Shown piece by piece: positions 10,158-20,535 of a DNA stretch of 64,000 bases (positions are counted from its first letter, which is position 1; every line of letters starts with the position of its first letter). Origin of the DNA: Parietichytrium sp. I65-24A. Taxonomy: Eukaryota; Sar; Bigyra; Thraustochytrida; Thraustochytriidae. The notes under the pieces were generated by a model that worked only from the letters and a program-made list of their open reading frames with translations, had not been told where the DNA came from and did not search any database. The translations under genes and the position numbers were made by a program. The DNA lies in assembly GCA_012862575.1 (NCBI GenBank), contig BLSF01000058.1, positions 62,001 through 126,000 of the forward strand. Reading direction: 5' to 3'.

Positions 10158-13100
10158 ATGTTCGCAGGGGGCACTCTCTCGCTGTTGGTGCGCAGCGGAG
10201 GGAACAAGCAACAACAGCAGAACAATGCCGGGGACTTGAACGTCAAAGGGTGCATGCACAAGTTGTCTGACGAGGAGATCAAAAGGCTTGGAAATGAGGA
10301 GTTGAGGCGCTTACCAGCGCTGCTCAAATTACCTTCTGGAGAGCCCATGCTCAAGTTCACCGCGCTGCTTCCAAAACAGGATGGGAATGCCTATCCGCTG
10401 ATCAAGGGCGCAAACGCGCAGACTTCGAGACCGGTGACTGTGAACGAGGAGGAGTTTCAAGAAGAAGACATGCTCAGCGCGCAAGTGCTCTGTGCGCTCG
10501 GCAAGTCTCATATGTCCAGCGCAACCTTGTCAGAGAGACTTCCTATTGGATTGTGCGCAGATCTGTCTGATGAAGACCACGACATTGAGTTTGAAAGTGA
10601 CAATGGAGCGCAAGATATGGAGGTGGAGACAGAGAATGGTGTATCGAACTTCCCCAAGCGTAGCCGACTCCGAAAGGACCAGAGTACCATTGATTCCGAC
10701 GATGAGTCTCTGAGCGCTGATGAGAAGGACAACACGCCAGCTAAAAGCACGAGTGGTGGCAGCACAAACGATGGGGTAGGTTTGCTAGTGCAAACAGAAG
10801 CTTGGGAGAACGCGATCCTCTGGGGAGAGGAAGGCTCACAAGAGGACGAGTCCTATGGTGAAACTGACCACAATGAGGAGGCTCGCCTCGACAAACATTC
10901 TGGAACTTCATTGCAGGTCACGGGTGGCGCAAAGGCGAATGGGCTGAAGAATGTTGACCCTTCTTCCGCACCGAAAGGGAACTCTGCAACTGGCAATTTG
11001 CCTGCAGCAATTCGACCAGCTATCTTGCCAATGGATGACGACTCTGACGACGATTCTGACGACGACAACGACCTCGACATGAATGTGGAATGGGATGCTC
11101 TAGACAAGACGCGGACCACAAAGGCTCCTGAGGGATCTGCTGAGCTCCAAAATCTAACGAGTCTTAGCCAGGCATGCACACGCGGCTGGTATAACAGGGA
11201 GAGTAGTGCCGACTTGCGCAAGGTATCGGTAAACGAGGTCGTATTACACGACAAACTGAGCACTCCAATCAACCATGACCTATTTGAGTCCAAGTGGATT
11301 GACTACGTGGTGTGGGATGGCGATGGTGACTTTTTGACTGGCAAGCTCATTCTCGACGTGTCCTCCGGGGCGCCTTTAATTATGGACCGAAACGATACCA
11401 GCTGCTTGATGCGCGAGGAGGTTGAGAACGCCTACGGCCCAGACAGCCGTCCCGGCTCTGTGCGCACTACAGAAGCCCGCCTGATCTCGAGAAAGAAGGA
11501 GGTTGTGGATACGGCCAAGCTTGGCCGCAAGCAGCGCAAGAAGTTCACGAAGGAGGGCCGCAGACGGAAGCTGCGCTTGAATGGCTACTTTCGCTTCATT
11601 GACTCTCTCAATGACCGGAACAACGAGCACGGGAAGGGCGTTCGCGACAGACTCCGTATCAAGAGGCTTCCGGATATTCCAAAGGAAATTCCCGTTCGAG
11701 TTTCCAGACTTCGATTCACGGAGGAAGACCTGTTGCATTTTCACCACCCCTCGTTCAGACTCCCACATGAATTCGTGCTATCCACGCCACAGGTCTCTCA
11801 AGAAGGCGGTATCCGTCAGTTCCGATCCAAGTGGAACGAGGAGGACCTCAGCTCGGCCTCTGGCCCCGTTTGCCTTTTCGAATACATGGAGCAACGCCCT
11901 CCCCTCATCCCGGAAGTCGGGATGGCTTCGATCCTCGTGAATTTTTACAAAGCGGACAAGCCAACCAATGATAACTTTGTTCCTCCGATCTTCCCCGGGG
12001 GTGGCCGCACTATGGTGCTTGAGCCCGATGACCGCAGTCCGTTCTTTGCGATCCTGCAGGACCATCAGTGGTGTGCGGCACTTTGCAATGACCTGTGGGT
12101 CGCTCCGGCGTTTGAACACAAGGTACGCCAGACAGACTTTCTGCTCGTGCGCCAGCGCCGAGTTAGCGACACTACGGGAGAGCACTCGCAGTGCTTCATT
12201 CGCAACATTCGCTCCTTGCATCTTGTGGGGCAGACGGAACCGCAGCGCGAAGTGTTTAGCCCGACGAGCACGCAAAAGAAGTCGGATCAAAAGTCGGACT
12301 TGAACCACTATCTCGAGCAACAGGTCGTACAGTATTTTCTGGAGGCATCGCGACGAAATCAGGACGCCCAAATACCACTTGGGAGAATTAAAGAGCGATT
12401 TCAACCCTTGGTAAACCTCATCCAAAAGTTATCCGGGCAGCCCAAGTCAAAGGACAAGAATCCGTTGACAAAGGTGCTTGCCAAAGTCGCCGCTCAAAGG
12501 CCGACAGGGTGTCTGCTTCGCGAAGAGGTGACTATCACGGAGCTGCAGGGGTCCAATGTTTGTCAGTTTCAGAGTCTGCAAGCCGGATTGGCCCGGCTTG
12601 AGAAGCTCGGCATTACTGAGACGCCAAAGTACGAAGTGACGAGGGTCATGCACGCTCATGCTATCCTGATTGATCTGTACCAACTGAGCGCGCGAGCATC
12701 CAAGGCATTAGAGCTCGCGAGTAAGAGCGGGGGAACACCAGGCGTGCCGCCAGACTCTGTAGAGGACCGTGAATGGATGAAACTTCGCATTCCATTGCCA
12801 AAGAAGCTGGAGATGGACCTCAAAGTCGCGCAATTTATTGTAGACGAGCTGCAGCTTACCCCATGGTATTTGACGAGGAGCTACTTGCTGATGCGCAAGG
12901 AGGAGAAGCCCAAATTGAAGCTCACTGGACTGGGAGATCCATCTGGTCGAATGGAAGCGATTAGTTACCTTCCAGAGTCTATCGACGGAATGGCGAAAGG
13001 ATCTGCTCGCCGGCGTCGAAAGCCTGAGGGCATCGGGTCTGCTGCGACAACCGCTGCGATCGAAGCCGTGCGAAAGAGCAACGACCTTGAGGACTCCAAC

Positions 13101-15365
13101 GACGGAGAGGAAGGCCGAAAGAAAAAGGGCGGGGACAAGTACGGTGGTACCGACAAGGACTTGCGTGCGCTAACTTTGCAAGACGGTGAGAAAATTCTGT
13201 CACATTTGGGACACGATGCTGCCGAAATTGACCTGCTAGATCGTTGGGACCGTATTATGCTCATTGAAGAGTTCGCATCGGCTGCCGGAGGTGCTGAAAA
13301 CGTTCCAATCTTGTCCAAATTTGCTCGTAATGCAAAGAAAATCTCCGAGAAGGAGATCAAGGAGCGCGACGAAGTGCAAAAGAAGGTGAACAAGCTCTTC
13401 CAAGTGCAGCTGAACTCTCTCTCGAACGAGACTCCTCCCGTTTACGTTGAGGAAACCAAAGAAACTCGGGAGAAACGGAAGAAGGAACGCCGTCAGAAGA
13501 TGAAGGAAAAGCGCAAGAAGGTGAAAGCAAAGGAGAAGGCTCGGCGGAAGCGCGAAAAGGAGAAGGAGAAAAATAAGGAGGCTGAGGATGACGAGGACGG
13601 AAAGTTGCAAAACGATACCGAAGTATCGGATGACGACGAAGGTGAAGACTCCGATGAAGCGTCCGAGGAATCTGAGGTGGAGCTTCCAGACGTGTCGGAC
13701 TCCTCCGCGGGCTCCAGCTCAGAATCGTCCTCGTCGTCTTCGTCTGATGACTCTGATGATGACGACTCCTCGAGCGATGGCGATGCGGACGGTGACAACG
13801 GGAAGGATGCCTTTTTGAACATGCTCAGAGCACAGAATAGCGCGCCCGCAGGCATGAGCGCTGCGGACCGCGAGCAAGGCGACTTTTTCAAGTTTCAGCA
13901 GAATCTTACTGCCCCGCGACCGAAGGAGGATCAAAAGCGAGCCGCCGAGGAGGCGCTGCGGAAGGCGAAAGAAGAGGCTGAGTACCGACAAATTCCGCCT
14001 CCAGAGAGCTGGTCGGTGAAAGGTCAGTGCCCGCAAATTCTGAAGCGGACTGTGATTCGCCTTTTGCCCAATGGTGAAACTGAGATTACTGTGGAGTTCA
14101 ACAAAAACCCTTCGGATATTCTGGCCTCGCGCCGAAACATCAAAGACCGCGAACTCGCAAGGCCGAATGCAGAGATGCGAAAAGTCGCTGGCGGAAGGAT
14201 TCCGGGCCAGCCGTCGCAGCGCACGATCCGCGAGAACCAAAAGTTGGAAAAGCAGAACCGGCAAAAGTACGACGATTACCAAGAGAACATCCGCAAGTAT
14301 GGCCAGGACTGGCCCCTCACCGTGGTGGCAAAGCCAGACGAGAAGAGATGCAGTGCCTGTCGCTTGCCTGGGCACAGCAGTTCGGCAAAGCGGTGTCCGC
14401 TCTATTTTATGGAGCCCAAGTTGAAGAACAATGCTGCTGCGTCAGGGGACGACTTGAAGGTGAAGCTCTCTGTTAGTAGCTACAAGGCGGTCAAGTCTGG
14501 AATGCTGAAGAAGGGCAAAAGTGGAACGAAGCGCAGTCGGCCAGAAAGAGGTGGGGGTCGCCGTACCGGTCCTGTCGCTGACTTGAACCTGGAGCTGAAG
14601 AGAATCTGGGAAGTGCTCTACGCCATGGAGCAGGCCACCATGTTTCGCAAAAAGGTTGACAAGAAGGTGTATCCTCTGTACTATGAAATTGTTTCGAAGC
14701 CAATGTACCTGGATCGAATCAAAAAGTGCATTGATGAGCTGGTGTACGCATCCTCGGATGCATTTATGGACGACATGAACCTCATCCATCAGAACTCGGT
14801 CAAGTTTAACGGGGTTGACCACGAGGTTACCCTGAACGCGAAGAAGCTCTACGACACGGCAAAGAGTCTCATTGACGAAAATCACGAGGTCATCTTTCGT
14901 CTAGAGGAGGAGGCTCGAGAAGCCGGTCACGTGACGATGAAACCGCCCGACAAGAAGCGCAAGTCTCACTCTAGTAGCAAGAGCAGCAACCCTTTTTCGA
15001 AAAAGAAGAGCGCGTCTGTGGCGGCGCCGGTGGCTCCGGTGCCTGTGTCTTACACATCGTCGTCCACCATGGACCCGTTCCAGTTGAATCCGGCTGGCCC
15101 CGGAACGGCACGTTCGAACGACTACTACACGATGGACTCGAATCCAAACCCGTCCCCATCCCCGAGCTCGTTCCTGCTCACCGGATTGACACCAGGACGA
15201 TCACCGCCCGCGCCGTCACCATCTCCTGGCACGCCATTCACGCCATATCCAGCAGCATCGCCTTCGCCAAGCCCGGGAGCGGTGGCGGATATCATGGAGC
15301 TGGAAAACGCCGGAATCGTGGAGGAGGTGGTGGAAGAGGAGGAGGAAGAGGAGCTGTTGGATTAG
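10158..15365 (+). CDS. TAF1: Transcription initiation factor TFIID subunit 1 (TAF1), single bromodomain
   Basis: This is a single-exon ORF of 1735 residues with an ATG at 10158. TAF1 is the scaffold subunit of TFIID. The N-terminal region is acidic with Asp-rich patches. The conserved central TAF1 domain (DUF3591) spans roughly residues 350-960; recognisable pieces are NRESSADLRKVSVNEV and EQRPPLIPEVGMASILVNFY, the usual "P-L-x-x-x-x-G-M-x-S-x-L-V-N-(Y/F)-Y" block. A basic/acidic low-complexity region (about 1110-1215) follows. A zinc knuckle, C-S-A-C-R-L-P-G-H-x5-(R)-C-P, lies near residues 1396-1412. A bromodomain lies at about 1482-1576, with the expected KVYPLYYEIVSKPMYLDRI start and the acetyl-lysine-binding Asn in HQNSVKFNG. 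The tail is Pro/Ser-rich and ends in a Glu run. Human TAF1 has two bromodomains; one, as in plants, is seen here. Confidence 0.95.
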   Translation: MFAGGTLSLLVRSGGNKQQQQNNAGDLNVKGCMHKLSDEEIKRLGNEELRRLPALLKLPSGEPMLKFTALLPKQDGNAYPLIKGANAQTSRPVTVNEEEFQEEDMLSAQVLCALGKSHMSSATLSERLPIGLCADLSDEDHDIEFESDNGAQDMEVETENGVSNFPKRSRLRKDQSTIDSDDESLSADEKDNTPAKSTSGGSTNDGVGLLVQTEAWENAILWGEEGSQEDESYGETDHNEEARLDKHSGTSLQVTGGAKANGLKNVDPSSAPKGNSATGNLPAAIRPAILPMDDDSDDDSDDDNDLDMNVEWDALDKTRTTKAPEGSAELQNLTSLSQACTRGWYNRESSADLRKVSVNEVVLHDKLSTPINHDLFESKWIDYVVWDGDGDFLTGKLILDVSSGAPLIMDRNDTSCLMREEVENAYGPDSRPGSVRTTEARLISRKKEVVDTAKLGRKQRKKFTKEGRRRKLRLNGYFRFIDSLNDRNNEHGKGVRDRLRIKRLPDIPKEIPVRVSRLRFTEEDLLHFHHPSFRLPHEFVLSTPQVSQEGGIRQFRSKWNEEDLSSASGPVCLFEYMEQRPPLIPEVGMASILVNFYKADKPTNDNFVPPIFPGGGRTMVLEPDDRSPFFAILQDHQWCAALCNDLWVAPAFEHKVRQTDFLLVRQRRVSDTTGEHSQCFIRNIRSLHLVGQTEPQREVFSPTSTQKKSDQKSDLNHYLEQQVVQYFLEASRRNQDAQIPLGRIKERFQPLVNLIQKLSGQPKSKDKNPLTKVLAKVAAQRPTGCLLREEVTITELQGSNVCQFQSLQAGLARLEKLGITETPKYEVTRVMHAHAILIDLYQLSARASKALELASKSGGTPGVPPDSVEDREWMKLRIPLPKKLEMDLKVAQFIVDELQLTPWYLTRSYLLMRKEEKPKLKLTGLGDPSGRMEAISYLPESIDGMAKGSARRRRKPEGIGSAATTAAIEAVRKSNDLEDSNDGEEGRKKKGGDKYGGTDKDLRALTLQDGEKILSHLGHDAAEIDLLDRWDRIMLIEEFASAAGGAENVPILSKFARNAKKISEKEIKERDEVQKKVNKLFQVQLNSLSNETPPVYVEETKETREKRKKERRQKMKEKRKKVKAKEKARRKREKEKEKNKEAEDDEDGKLQNDTEVSDDDEGEDSDEASEESEVELPDVSDSSAGSSSESSSSSSSDDSDDDDSSSDGDADGDNGKDAFLNMLRAQNSAPAGMSAADREQGDFFKFQQNLTAPRPKEDQKRAAEEALRKAKEEAEYRQIPPPESWSVKGQCPQILKRTVIRLLPNGETEITVEFNKNPSDILASRRNIKDRELARPNAEMRKVAGGRIPGQPSQRTIRENQKLEKQNRQKYDDYQENIRKYGQDWPLTVVAKPDEKRCSACRLPGHSSSAKRCPLYFMEPKLKNNAAASGDDLKVKLSVSSYKAVKSGMLKKGKSGTKRSRPERGGGRRTGPVADLNLELKRIWEVLYAMEQATMFRKKVDKKVYPLYYEIVSKPMYLDRIKKCIDELVYASSDAFMDDMNLIHQNSVKFNGVDHEVTLNAKKLYDTAKSLIDENHEVIFRLEEEAREAGHVTMKPPDKKRKSHSSSKSSNPFSKKKSASVAAPVAPVPVSYTSSSTMDPFQLNPAGPGTARSNDYYTMDSNPNPSPSPSSFLLTGLTPGRSPPAPSPSPGTPFTPYPAASPSPSPGAVADIMELENAGIVEEVVEEEEEEELLD

Positions 15366-15825
15366 AGCACACCAGTTCCCTGGACACTCTTGGCCGCCTG
15401 CATGGAATCTACTCGTGCGTATTGTACTGACGGCGAGATCCAATAAGGCGAGAATCTTCTTGCAGCTGGCCTTATTTCTACGGAAGGCAACAACAATCCG
15501 TTTCGAGCGGCGAGGGAAGAGGATAGTGGTGGAAGAAAATCTCTCTGCTCGTTATCGCGTGAAGAAACAAACGAAAGAAGCCGAATTCCTGCGTTGCTAT
15601 CTAGTACGATTTTTTTTAGAAAGAAGATAAAATACAATCGCGGAAATCGGAATGAATGAAATCTCACGAAGAAAATCAAGAAAGGAAAAAAGTGCCCGTC
15701 GATTCGGAATTCTGTTATATGTATTTCTGTTCACATTTCATCAACTGTGTACCTGCCATGCGCAGAAGTGAAAGTAAAAGGTTTTACTCACAAATTCAAG
15801 TTGCATGGCGCACAGCGCGCATACT
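15366..15825. other. Convergent 3' intergenic region between TAF1 and tetraspanin-like gene
   Basis: This 460-bp stretch carries the 3' ends of two converging transcripts. It is moderately AT-rich with A- and T-rich runs near 15600-15690. No coding region or conserved signal was identified. Confidence 0.5.
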
Positions 15826-16656
15826 TTATGCCATGGTGAGAGGGGCGCCCTGCTTGTTCTCCCGTCTTGCCTCGTAGGCAGCCTCCTGTGCTGGAGGAGT
15901 GTAGCAGCAAATGATGTAGCAAGATCCAAGGAATGCCAGAAGCAGAAGACCTCCGAAGACGACGAAGGCGATACCTGCTGGCCAGAAGTACTCATTGCCG
16001 TAGAACGCCAGAGTGCTCTGGTACTCCTTAAGGTCGCTGTTGGTTGACTGTGAGTTGGAGCTGCAGAACGCCATGTTCATTTCGTTGGCTGCCGTTATCA
16101 TTCCATTGCACTGATCGCTGGTCACCTCCTTGCCGGTTTCGTAGACATTCTCGTCAAAATAGCAGTAGTTCACAAGCGGACTGCTGGAGCAGGACACTGG
16201 CGCTGGGCTGAGGGCCGGGCAGCAGGCTTCATACATGCCGATTGTGTAATCGGAGAGGTAATGCAAAGTGTCGTGCATGCCAGCTTCGAGCGTGGCGGTG
16301 TTCTCTGTGGTGGATACCGTGGTCATGTATCCGGTGTAGGTCATCAAGAAGGCTCCAGCGAGCACGAGCACGATTCCGAAGACAAGTTGCAGAAAAGCGT
16401 AGAATCCCATGCACACCTTGTTCTCGTGCAGCGTCACGCAGCATCCCACCAGCGCGATGATGCACAGGAGCAGCGAGAGCCCGAACGGCGTCCACACGAT
16501 CCACATGGCCCTGTCATCGGAGCCGAACAACTCATACTTGTACTGCTCCACGATCAAGTAAATGCTCGTTCCCAGCACCGCCAACGCCACCAGCAGAACG
16601 ATCACGTTCAGCGTCACAATCAGACTCTTGCAGCAACCTTTTGTAAACTCGCCCAT
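15826..16656 (-). CDS. Tetraspanin-like four-helix membrane protein (copy 1)
   Basis: The protein is 276 residues with an ATG at 16656. It has four hydrophobic helices: about residues 10-33, 49-70, 81-104, and a last one near 228-252 ending in Cys-rich CYIICC. The spacing is that of tetraspanins: a short first loop, a one-residue-scale turn between helices 2 and 3, and a long extracellular loop of about 115 residues between helices 3 and 4. That loop contains a Cys-Cys pair (EACCP) and four further Cys, the positions where tetraspanins have CCG and their disulfides, although the Gly is replaced. The N-terminus MGEFTKGCCKS has Cys near the membrane, a usual palmitoylation site. Tetraspanins organise membrane protein assemblies; partners are unknown here. 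A paralogue lies 3 kb away on the same strand. Confidence 0.7.
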   Translation of the reverse strand: MGEFTKGCCKSLIVTLNVIVLLVALAVLGTSIYLIVEQYKYELFGSDDRAMWIVWTPFGLSLLLCIIALVGCCVTLHENKVCMGFYAFLQLVFGIVLVLAGAFLMTYTGYMTTVSTTENTATLEAGMHDTLHYLSDYTIGMYEACCPALSPAPVSCSSSPLVNYCYFDENVYETGKEVTSDQCNGMITAANEMNMAFCSSNSQSTNSDLKEYQSTLAFYGNEYFWPAGIAFVVFGGLLLLAFLGSCYIICCYTPPAQEAAYEARRENKQGAPLTMA

Positions 16657-19600
16657 CTTTCTTTTCTTATCTCTTGATCAATCAATCAATCAATCACAAC
16701 CAATCAGAACTCAGATCAACCGAAATGCAATCAATTTCCCACCAATTCCACTTGTGTACGTTGCACTCACCGGCCGCACTGGATGAGTTTCAGGACTGCC
16801 GACCACGGCTTCCTCCCTTCCCATCTCTCTCCCGTCTCCACTAGTCCTCTCCTACGCTCTCCCTACGCTCTCCCTTCTCTTCCCACTCTTCCCAACGACT
16901 GCCCGGACACTATGATTTGCGCTAGGCCATGTTAGTCATATGTACTATCTTGGGGTCTACCGGACAGTTAACGTATCGATTAGGGTGGTTCTATCTGATT
17001 ATCAACATTCTCTTTGTTTCTGAATTCTTCTGCAATCTGGAGCCCTCTGCGCTGCTAATGTGGATAGGAGAGTACTAGTAGTTTGATATGGGAAGAGGTA
17101 GGGTTTCTTTTCCTCGTCACGCGGAGTTGAAGAGAGGGAGCCATCTTCGCTGTGCTAAGTACTGTTACCCGAATGGGTAGGAGTGTCTGGGGCGAAACAT
17201 GCATTCGACTGAGCTAGGAAAAAATGGGTAGTGTTATCCGGTAAGAGATCCTAATAGGACGTTCGTTCTGTGACACACTCTGCAAACAATCTGTCTGTCT
17301 CTCTTTCTTCTCAAAAAGCAAATATTTAAAAACTAATACTTTTAACTCACAGTCAGTGCTGGTACTGAGATGTACTGAGTACTCCTCACAACTCACAATC
17401 GCAAAATGACACAGAGACAGAGACAGAGAAAGAAATGGAAAAGGATATTTTCAGTTCAGAATTCAGATTCCCCATTCAGTTAGTCGAACGAGATTAGGTC
17501 TTTGGCGTAAAGGGGACCCAATTGATGTGTTCATTACGAGACTTGTCGCAGTTGGATTACATTACCAGCTATTTAAATATTTAAGCAAAAGTCGTTACAA
17601 CCTAGGTACTCGGGAAAGTAGGAATGTTTGTAGCGCTGGTAGGCGGAACTTTTCGCATGTTTCACTGATTCTTTCCACTGTCTTGGAGAAGTTGCTTGCC
17701 AAGCGTAGCAGTATATACTCGCATCTACCGGCGTCATACGAATCGAGCAGCACTGGTCTACTGATCTACTTGAAATCCACTAGCTCCATTCTGACCCATT
17801 CTATTAGCAGACCCACGCATTCTCGGCAACATACTAATGCCTATGATATTTGTTAGCAACCTGCCCAGCTCCGAGTCTAGCGCTTTCGCTAAATAGGCTT
17901 AGTCGTCTGAACTAGCCATCAAGTTGGGCGTCACAGCGCACTTGCGCTGATATCGTGCACGGAATAGCAATCTACCTACCGCAATCAGTAACTAAAGGGC
18001 CATGCCATTCCTCTCCCTTCAGCACGCAAAATTTGGCTGGGCCAAGAAATGGAGTCCTATGCGAATGTATAGTGGATTGGATGAGAGGCTTCGGGTGGCA
18101 GGAGCTGAAATTAATGTGCGAAGCGGAGACTCTGAAGATAGTAACAACTGCTTTTGTTTCTCCAGTTTCTCCTTTTGTGGGGATTTACTTATTCATAGTG
18201 CTTCGGCCATTGGTTCGATTAGCAAAGATTCAGACTTTACAGTTAGTTAAGAATTTCGTAATTTCAGAAAGTGGACTTTCGGTGGAAGCAGACCCTCCTA
18301 AAGAGATGCAGATACGAATTTAGGCACATTAGACCATGATAGCCTAATCATATCAATAGACTTCGTCATCAAGCTCTCCCATTTTTCCGACAGAGACGTC
18401 GCCTCAAAGCTATGAAGCGGAGGATGTGTTCCGATGTCGAATTGGCGTGTGACTCACCGTCATCGCCGCGCACAAGCCAACCAGTCCAGTCTTTTAAAAA
18501 AAGCTAAAACCTCAAGTGAACTATCAAAGTTAATTAATTCAGAAGCCGTCTTCTTTTCTTGCTCCAAGTTGTCGCGTGTGACAGTGCAGGAGTTCAGAAC
18601 AGAACGCAGATCGCAGAATGTGCAGAATTCAGAATTCAGAACCGAGTTAAACGAACTCACTGTCAGTACACGGTCGAGAATTTGAGTCGAAAAGGGCAAA
18701 TTGCACAATTGCACAATTGCACAACAAAAGCTCAGAATTCAGAATGAAGATTGTATTCTACCTCATTTAAATTCTCCTCTCCGGTTTTTCAGAAATTTCA
18801 GGATCATCAGAAGAATCTTCAGCCGTCTTATTTGCTGCTCGAGAGCAGTTGCAAAGTTGGGTTCAATGAACATGCTTCTGCAAAATTCGACCTTCGAGAG
18901 CGCAAGGAAGGAACCATAGAACCGGGATCGGCCGTGCTGGAGTACGACCTGTGCTACCAGAGCCGGTCGCAAAGGAGCAATCATTGATGACATGCGAATT
19001 ACTTTTACTTTGTGTGCCTTTTCGAGAGGACCGACGCCGGTGAATTTTTATAATATTTATATTTCTCGTGTAATAATATTGACCGACATGAGGGACGTGC
19101 ACGGTGTGTATCCTTTGCGTAGCCGGGAGCCTGCGGTGGCTGTGGGAACGGGGGGGGAAAGAGCTTCCAACTTTGGGCCTGAAGCTGTGGACTTGGATGT
19201 TCCCTCTGCGATGAAATAGTCACTTCATCTCCGTACGCGGCGGTTTCGAAGTGGCGTTGTTACGGAGGCCTGTCAGTGTGATATTTTATAAACGTCAGTC
19301 GGCCGACAGCCAATGTCTTTTGTGAATTTTATTTAAAGCCTATAAAAGGAAGTTCTTAAAAGCCGGGCACAGTATTCGCAGCAAAAGTTTGCACGACATC
19401 CAAATGAGAATGTTTATGTACAGAGATTTTCCTCATGGGAAGAAACGCCAAGTATAAAGCTCGAAATTCATCAATAGACGCCGAGGTTCCAGATAGCCTT
19501 TGTCGGAACTCGTCTCGATTTGGATCAGGTAGAATTAAGGAGCGCGAGGAAGAAAGTCTTGTAGAATTATGTTTCTGTTGATTGATGAGAGAAAATGTTA

Positions 19601-19734
19601 AATTTGAAAGGATAAAAGTATCATAAGTGAAAGAAGTGAGAAGGATATTGAACGGCAAGTTTTATAGTCATATTCCGCGCGCGAAATGAAAGCGCAGATC
19701 CACAGTAAAATCAGAAATTGGAGGAAAGCACAAC
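16657..19734. other. Intergenic region between the two tetraspanin-like genes
   Basis: This is about 3 kb with no recognised gene. Just upstream of copy 1 is an ATCA run (16677-16695). GAATTC-centred motifs occur at about 17452-17472, 18621-18642 and 18731-18746. A tactgagatgtactgagtact stretch lies near 17364-17384, next to actcacagtcagtgct at 17345-17360. A TATAAAAG box at 19341-19348 has no obvious plus-strand gene after it. Confidence 0.4.
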
Positions 19735-20535
19735 TTAAACTGGAGAGGCGAACGGTTTACGAAGGTCCTTGGAGGGCTTTGCGGTGCAACACGCAACGTA
19801 GAAGGAGGAGAACGAGCAAGTGACGAGAATAAGGGAAAAGATGAAAAACAGGATTCCCGCTGGCCACACCTTGAGCCTATAGTACTCAGCCACGTTGTAT
19901 TCAAACTTCTTGAGCCGCTCCCCGTTCCCGTTCGAGGTCACATTGCAGAGTGCCAGATTCACGATGCTGTCGCATTGAGCATCGTCCACGTTCGCGCCTT
20001 TCAGCATGTTGGTTTCATTAAAATAACAGACAGTTTCCACACCATCCGAGGTCACCGTATCGCAAGAGTCGATGCTGGACAGGAATTTGGTGCTGGAGAC
20101 GCAGCATCCTGCATACATTCCGGTTTGAAGATCGCTCAAGTACCACTGCGCATCTTGAAAGCCGCTGTCCAGCTCAAGAATGTTCGTCTCGGCAATGTCG
20201 ACAAAGTAACCATGGTAAACCATAAGAGCAGAACCTGCAACCAAGGTAGCCATCCCAAACGCAAGCTGCAGCAACGCAAAGAAGGAGAACATACACTGTT
20301 GCTCCCGCATATGCACGCAACACGCGCCTAGTGAGGTAGAGAGCAAGAGAATTCCGACGGTGAAGGGAACCCAGACGATCCAAAGGTTGGGCCCATTGTC
20401 GATGAGGTTGATCTCTGAAGACTGCACCAGCATATAAATTCCCACCCCAGTGATCGCAATGGAGGAAGTGATTACCAGAGCCGTGATCAACGCAACCACG
20501 CTGCGAAAGAGCCCTTTGCAAGAATCTCGATTCAT
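19735..20535 (-). CDS. Tetraspanin-like four-helix membrane protein (copy 2)
   Basis: The protein is 266 residues from the ATG at 20535. The frame is open further upstream (another ATG at 20649), but MNRDSCKGLFRS aligns with the start of the neighbouring paralogue (MGEFTKGCCKS), so 20535 is preferred. It has four hydrophobic helices with tetraspanin spacing, plus the shared sequences LWIVWVPF before helix 2 and VWPAGI before helix 4. The large loop carries the same six-Cys pattern as copy 1: a Cys-Cys pair (AGCCV), a single Cys, C-Y-F-(N/D)-E, a Q-C, and a last Cys. The loop also has possible N-glycosylation sites (NET, NVT). The partner and role are unknown. The 309-residue version starting at TTG is considered artefactual. 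Confidence 0.7.
   Translation of the reverse strand: MNRDSCKGLFRSVVALITALVITSSIAITGVGIYMLVQSSEINLIDNGPNLWIVWVPFTVGILLLSTSLGACCVHMREQQCMFSFFALLQLAFGMATLVAGSALMVYHGYFVDIAETNILELDSGFQDAQWYLSDLQTGMYAGCCVSSTKFLSSIDSCDTVTSDGVETVCYFNETNMLKGANVDDAQCDSIVNLALCNVTSNGNGERLKKFEYNVAEYYRLKVWPAGILFFIFSLILVTCSFSSFYVACCTAKPSKDLRKPFASPV

Noticed and set aside
19341-19348. TATAAAAG as a promoter
   Set aside because: No plus-strand gene follows it; the neighbouring gene is on the minus strand and ends here.
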